From the NCBI GenBank assembly GCA_003232445.1, contig QIJM01000187.1:1-7761 (forward strand): a stretch of 7,761 nt of DNA. The letters run 5' to 3'. Shown here in pieces: positions 6,221 through 7,761 of the stretch (within the stretch, counting starts at the first letter, position 1; each line of letters begins with the position of its first letter). The position numbers and the translations under genes are program-made. This DNA comes from Paraglaciecola arctica (GTDB lineage Bacteria; Pseudomonadota; Gammaproteobacteria; Enterobacterales; Alteromonadaceae). The notes under the pieces were generated by a model. That model saw only the letters and a list, made by a program, of their open reading frames with translations. It made no database searches and was not told where the DNA came from.

Positions 6221-7469
6221 AAAATGGCTAGTTAGTGGTTTATCCATTGTTATAATTATTATTTTAACATTAACTGCTGCGTTCACTTGGAGCGTAGGGT
6301 GGGAGACATTAGCTATAGCTACATTACTATTCTTCCTATTCTACCCTTTGGCATGGTTGGCATGGAAGGGTTATAAGTTTTGGTGCCTTTCCATTATGCA
6401 GCTCACCACCTTTACGCAAGTATTAACAGAGGGAGAACAAAACCTGCGTTTTAAAAAACAGCATAAAGACAATTTACTGCTTGAGCTTCAAAGAGAAATT
6501 GGCGTACTCGCAAATAAAGATTCAGAAAGAAATATAAAAAATCAAACAGTAGAAGCTTTGCTCAGTCATATTTTAGATGCTTGGTCTGTTCCAATTTGCC
6601 TATTTGACCATCACCTTCAATTAACCTATCGCAATAATGCAATGAATGAGTTACTACAGCAGCCCATGCTTATAGGTACAGGTGCAGATGATTTAGGTTT
6701 TCATTTAGACGGCAGTAATTTTCACCATCCTATTTATGATGATAAATGGCAGTGCCAAACCATCCGATACGCGCACAAAAGCAAGGCGCATTGGTTATTC
6801 ACTGCCATAGATATTTCACAATTGTTAAATGAAAACCAAAGTATCATTCAAAATAATTTAATTAGAGTATTAGCCCACGAAATACGAAATTCACTTACTC
6901 CAATGAGCTCAATGACTGATACTTTATTATGTAGTGAGGTGTTAAATGAAGCGCAAACAAGAAAAGTATTGAGCCGCATTCGACAGCGAAGTGACCGTCT
7001 AATGACCTTTATTGAGCAATACAGCCAATTATCTCAATTGCCACCTGCACAACCTAAGTGGTTTGATTTTTCAGAGGTACTGGTGGAAGCTAAAGCTATG
7101 GTAAGTGAAAACTGCCGAGTGCAGTTTCAAGGTAATAACCAATGCTACGGCGATGCGAATCAAGTAGCACAAGTACTAATAAACATACTAAAAAATTCTC
7201 ATGAGGCATGTACAGAGTCAAACTGTCAGGTAAACATCAAAATATATTCGGTCAAAAAAGAGCAGGTCGTTGAAATTACCGATAATGGCCCCGGTTTTGC
7301 GAACTTAGACAATGTATTAACGCCTTTTTATACGACCAAAATTCACGGTTCTGGCATTGGTCTTTCACTTTGTGCGGAGATTGCACGTAATCATCAGGGC
7401 AAGTTATCAGTCAATAATATTAGCGATGGCGGTGCTAAAATATCAATGACATGGCCAACCTCAAGATAA
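6210..7469 (+). CDS. NtrY-like membrane sensor histidine kinase
   Basis: This 419-residue kinase is the probable partner of the upstream regulator. Two hydrophobic segments (about 8-26 and 33-52) are separated by only about six residues (around WSVGWE), so there is practically no periplasmic sensor domain. A HAMP/linker-like helical stretch (about 60-110) leads to a PAS-like region (about 115-205; VPICLFDHHLQLTYRNNAMNELL). The H-box is LAHEIRNSLTPM with phospho-acceptor His223. The ATPase region has the N-box QVLINILKNSHEA (321-333), G1 EITDNGPGF (355-363), FYTTK (373-377) and G2 GSGIGLSL (380-387), all intact. I chose the ATG at 6210, which overlaps the regulator's end by 11 bp and implies translational coupling. 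An in-frame TTG at 6198 would add four residues but has no properly spaced ribosome site. The sensor form suggests detection within the membrane, in the cytoplasm, or through a partner protein. Confidence 0.93.
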   Translation: MSHEKWLVSGLSIVIIIILTLTAAFTWSVGWETLAIATLLFFLFYPLAWLAWKGYKFWCLSIMQLTTFTQVLTEGEQNLRFKKQHKDNLLLELQREIGVLANKDSERNIKNQTVEALLSHILDAWSVPICLFDHHLQLTYRNNAMNELLQQPMLIGTGADDLGFHLDGSNFHHPIYDDKWQCQTIRYAHKSKAHWLFTAIDISQLLNENQSIIQNNLIRVLAHEIRNSLTPMSSMTDTLLCSEVLNEAQTRKVLSRIRQRSDRLMTFIEQYSQLSQLPPAQPKWFDFSEVLVEAKAMVSENCRVQFQGNNQCYGDANQVAQVLINILKNSHEACTESNCQVNIKIYSVKKEQVVEITDNGPGFANLDNVLTPFYTTKIHGSGIGLSLCAEIARNHQGKLSVNNISDGGAKISMTWPTSR

Positions 7470-7538
7470 CAAATGTTGTAGGTATGGAAATATCATTTAA
7501 AAGTTTGCGTTTATCATCTATAGCTAAATCATTATAAT
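7470..7538. mobile_element. Probable left boundary zone of an IS630-type element
   Basis: These 69 bases between the kinase stop and the transposase start should contain the left end of the insertion sequence. IS630-family elements insert at TA and have terminal inverted repeats, and several TA dinucleotides occur here. Without the right end, the terminal repeat cannot be located. No clear terminator for the two-component genes is visible, so it may have been displaced by the insertion. Confidence 0.4.
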
Positions 7539-7761
7539 ATGACATATAGCATCGATTTCCGCCAACACGTTTTGGCTTATAAAGAAATATATAAACTCAC
7601 ATTTGAAAAAACGAGTGAGCACTTCGCCATCAGCTTAAGAAGCTTATTTCGCGGGCATGACAACATAATCCCTTGTACCACTCGGCAAAAACCGGCAACT
7701 AAACTGGATATGGATAAACTCAAGCAGGATGTAGAAGATGATCCTGATGATTATCAGTGGG
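7539..7761 (+). CDS. IS630-family transposase, N-terminal part (runs off the right edge)
   Basis: The frame from ATG 7539 stays open to the window end (74 residues visible). It begins MTYSIDFRQHVLAYKE, continues with a helix-turn-helix (LTFEKTSEHFAISLRSLFR) and then TTRQKPATKLDMDKLKQDVEDDPD. This matches the N-terminal DNA-binding region of IS630 transposase-related proteins (the HTH_Tnp_IS630 type), which typically read YSxDFRxxVL, TLFRW and KPATKIDMxxLxxDV. The catalytic DDE domain would lie beyond the window. The usual Trp after LFR is Gly here (residue 39). No ribosome site is visible; TATAAT abuts the ATG at 7533-7538. Whether the element is intact cannot be judged. Confidence 0.85.
   Translation, partial: MTYSIDFRQHVLAYKEIYKLTFEKTSEHFAISLRSLFRGHDNIIPCTTRQKPATKLDMDKLKQDVEDDPDDYQW

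Overview
The window looks like chromosomal DNA of a low-GC marine gammaproteobacterium, most likely an Alteromonadales-type organism (Pseudoalteromonas, Colwellia or Shewanella relatives). This is an inference from the AT-rich base composition, the codon use, and the pairing of a sigma-54 regulator with a MacAB-like exporter. No marker gene fixes the genus. All confident genes lie on the + strand.

Layout. Positions 1-294 hold no convincing complete gene. They contain an open frame entering from the left edge, a 31-bp near-perfect palindrome (83-113) and a good sigma-54 (-24/-12) promoter at 231-245. Next comes a tight three-gene exporter operon: an HlyD/MacA-type periplasmic adaptor (295-1533), a MacB/LolD-type ATPase (1554-2249) and a large duplicated MacB/FtsX-type permease (2246-4741). 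A 108-bp gap (4742-4849) contains a terminator-like hairpin. It is followed by an NtrC-type sigma-54-dependent response regulator (4850-6220) and an overlapping NtrY-like histidine kinase (6210-7469). Seventy bases further on, an IS630-type transposase begins and runs off the right edge.

How the parts may work together. The kinase has two membrane segments with almost no periplasmic loop. It would phosphorylate the receiver domain of the response regulator. The regulator carries the AAA+ and Fis-type DNA-binding domains needed to open sigma-54 promoters, and the only convincing sigma-54 promoter I found is the one in front of the exporter operon. The simplest model is a self-contained circuit in which the two-component pair switches on its own exporter. 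The adaptor, ATPase and permease form an inner-membrane export machine that would need an outer-membrane TolC-like channel encoded elsewhere. No cargo gene, immunity gene or TolC homologue is in the window, so the substrate is unknown. Gene families are assigned with good confidence. The circuit, the role of the palindrome and the idea that the transporter helps sensing are inferences.
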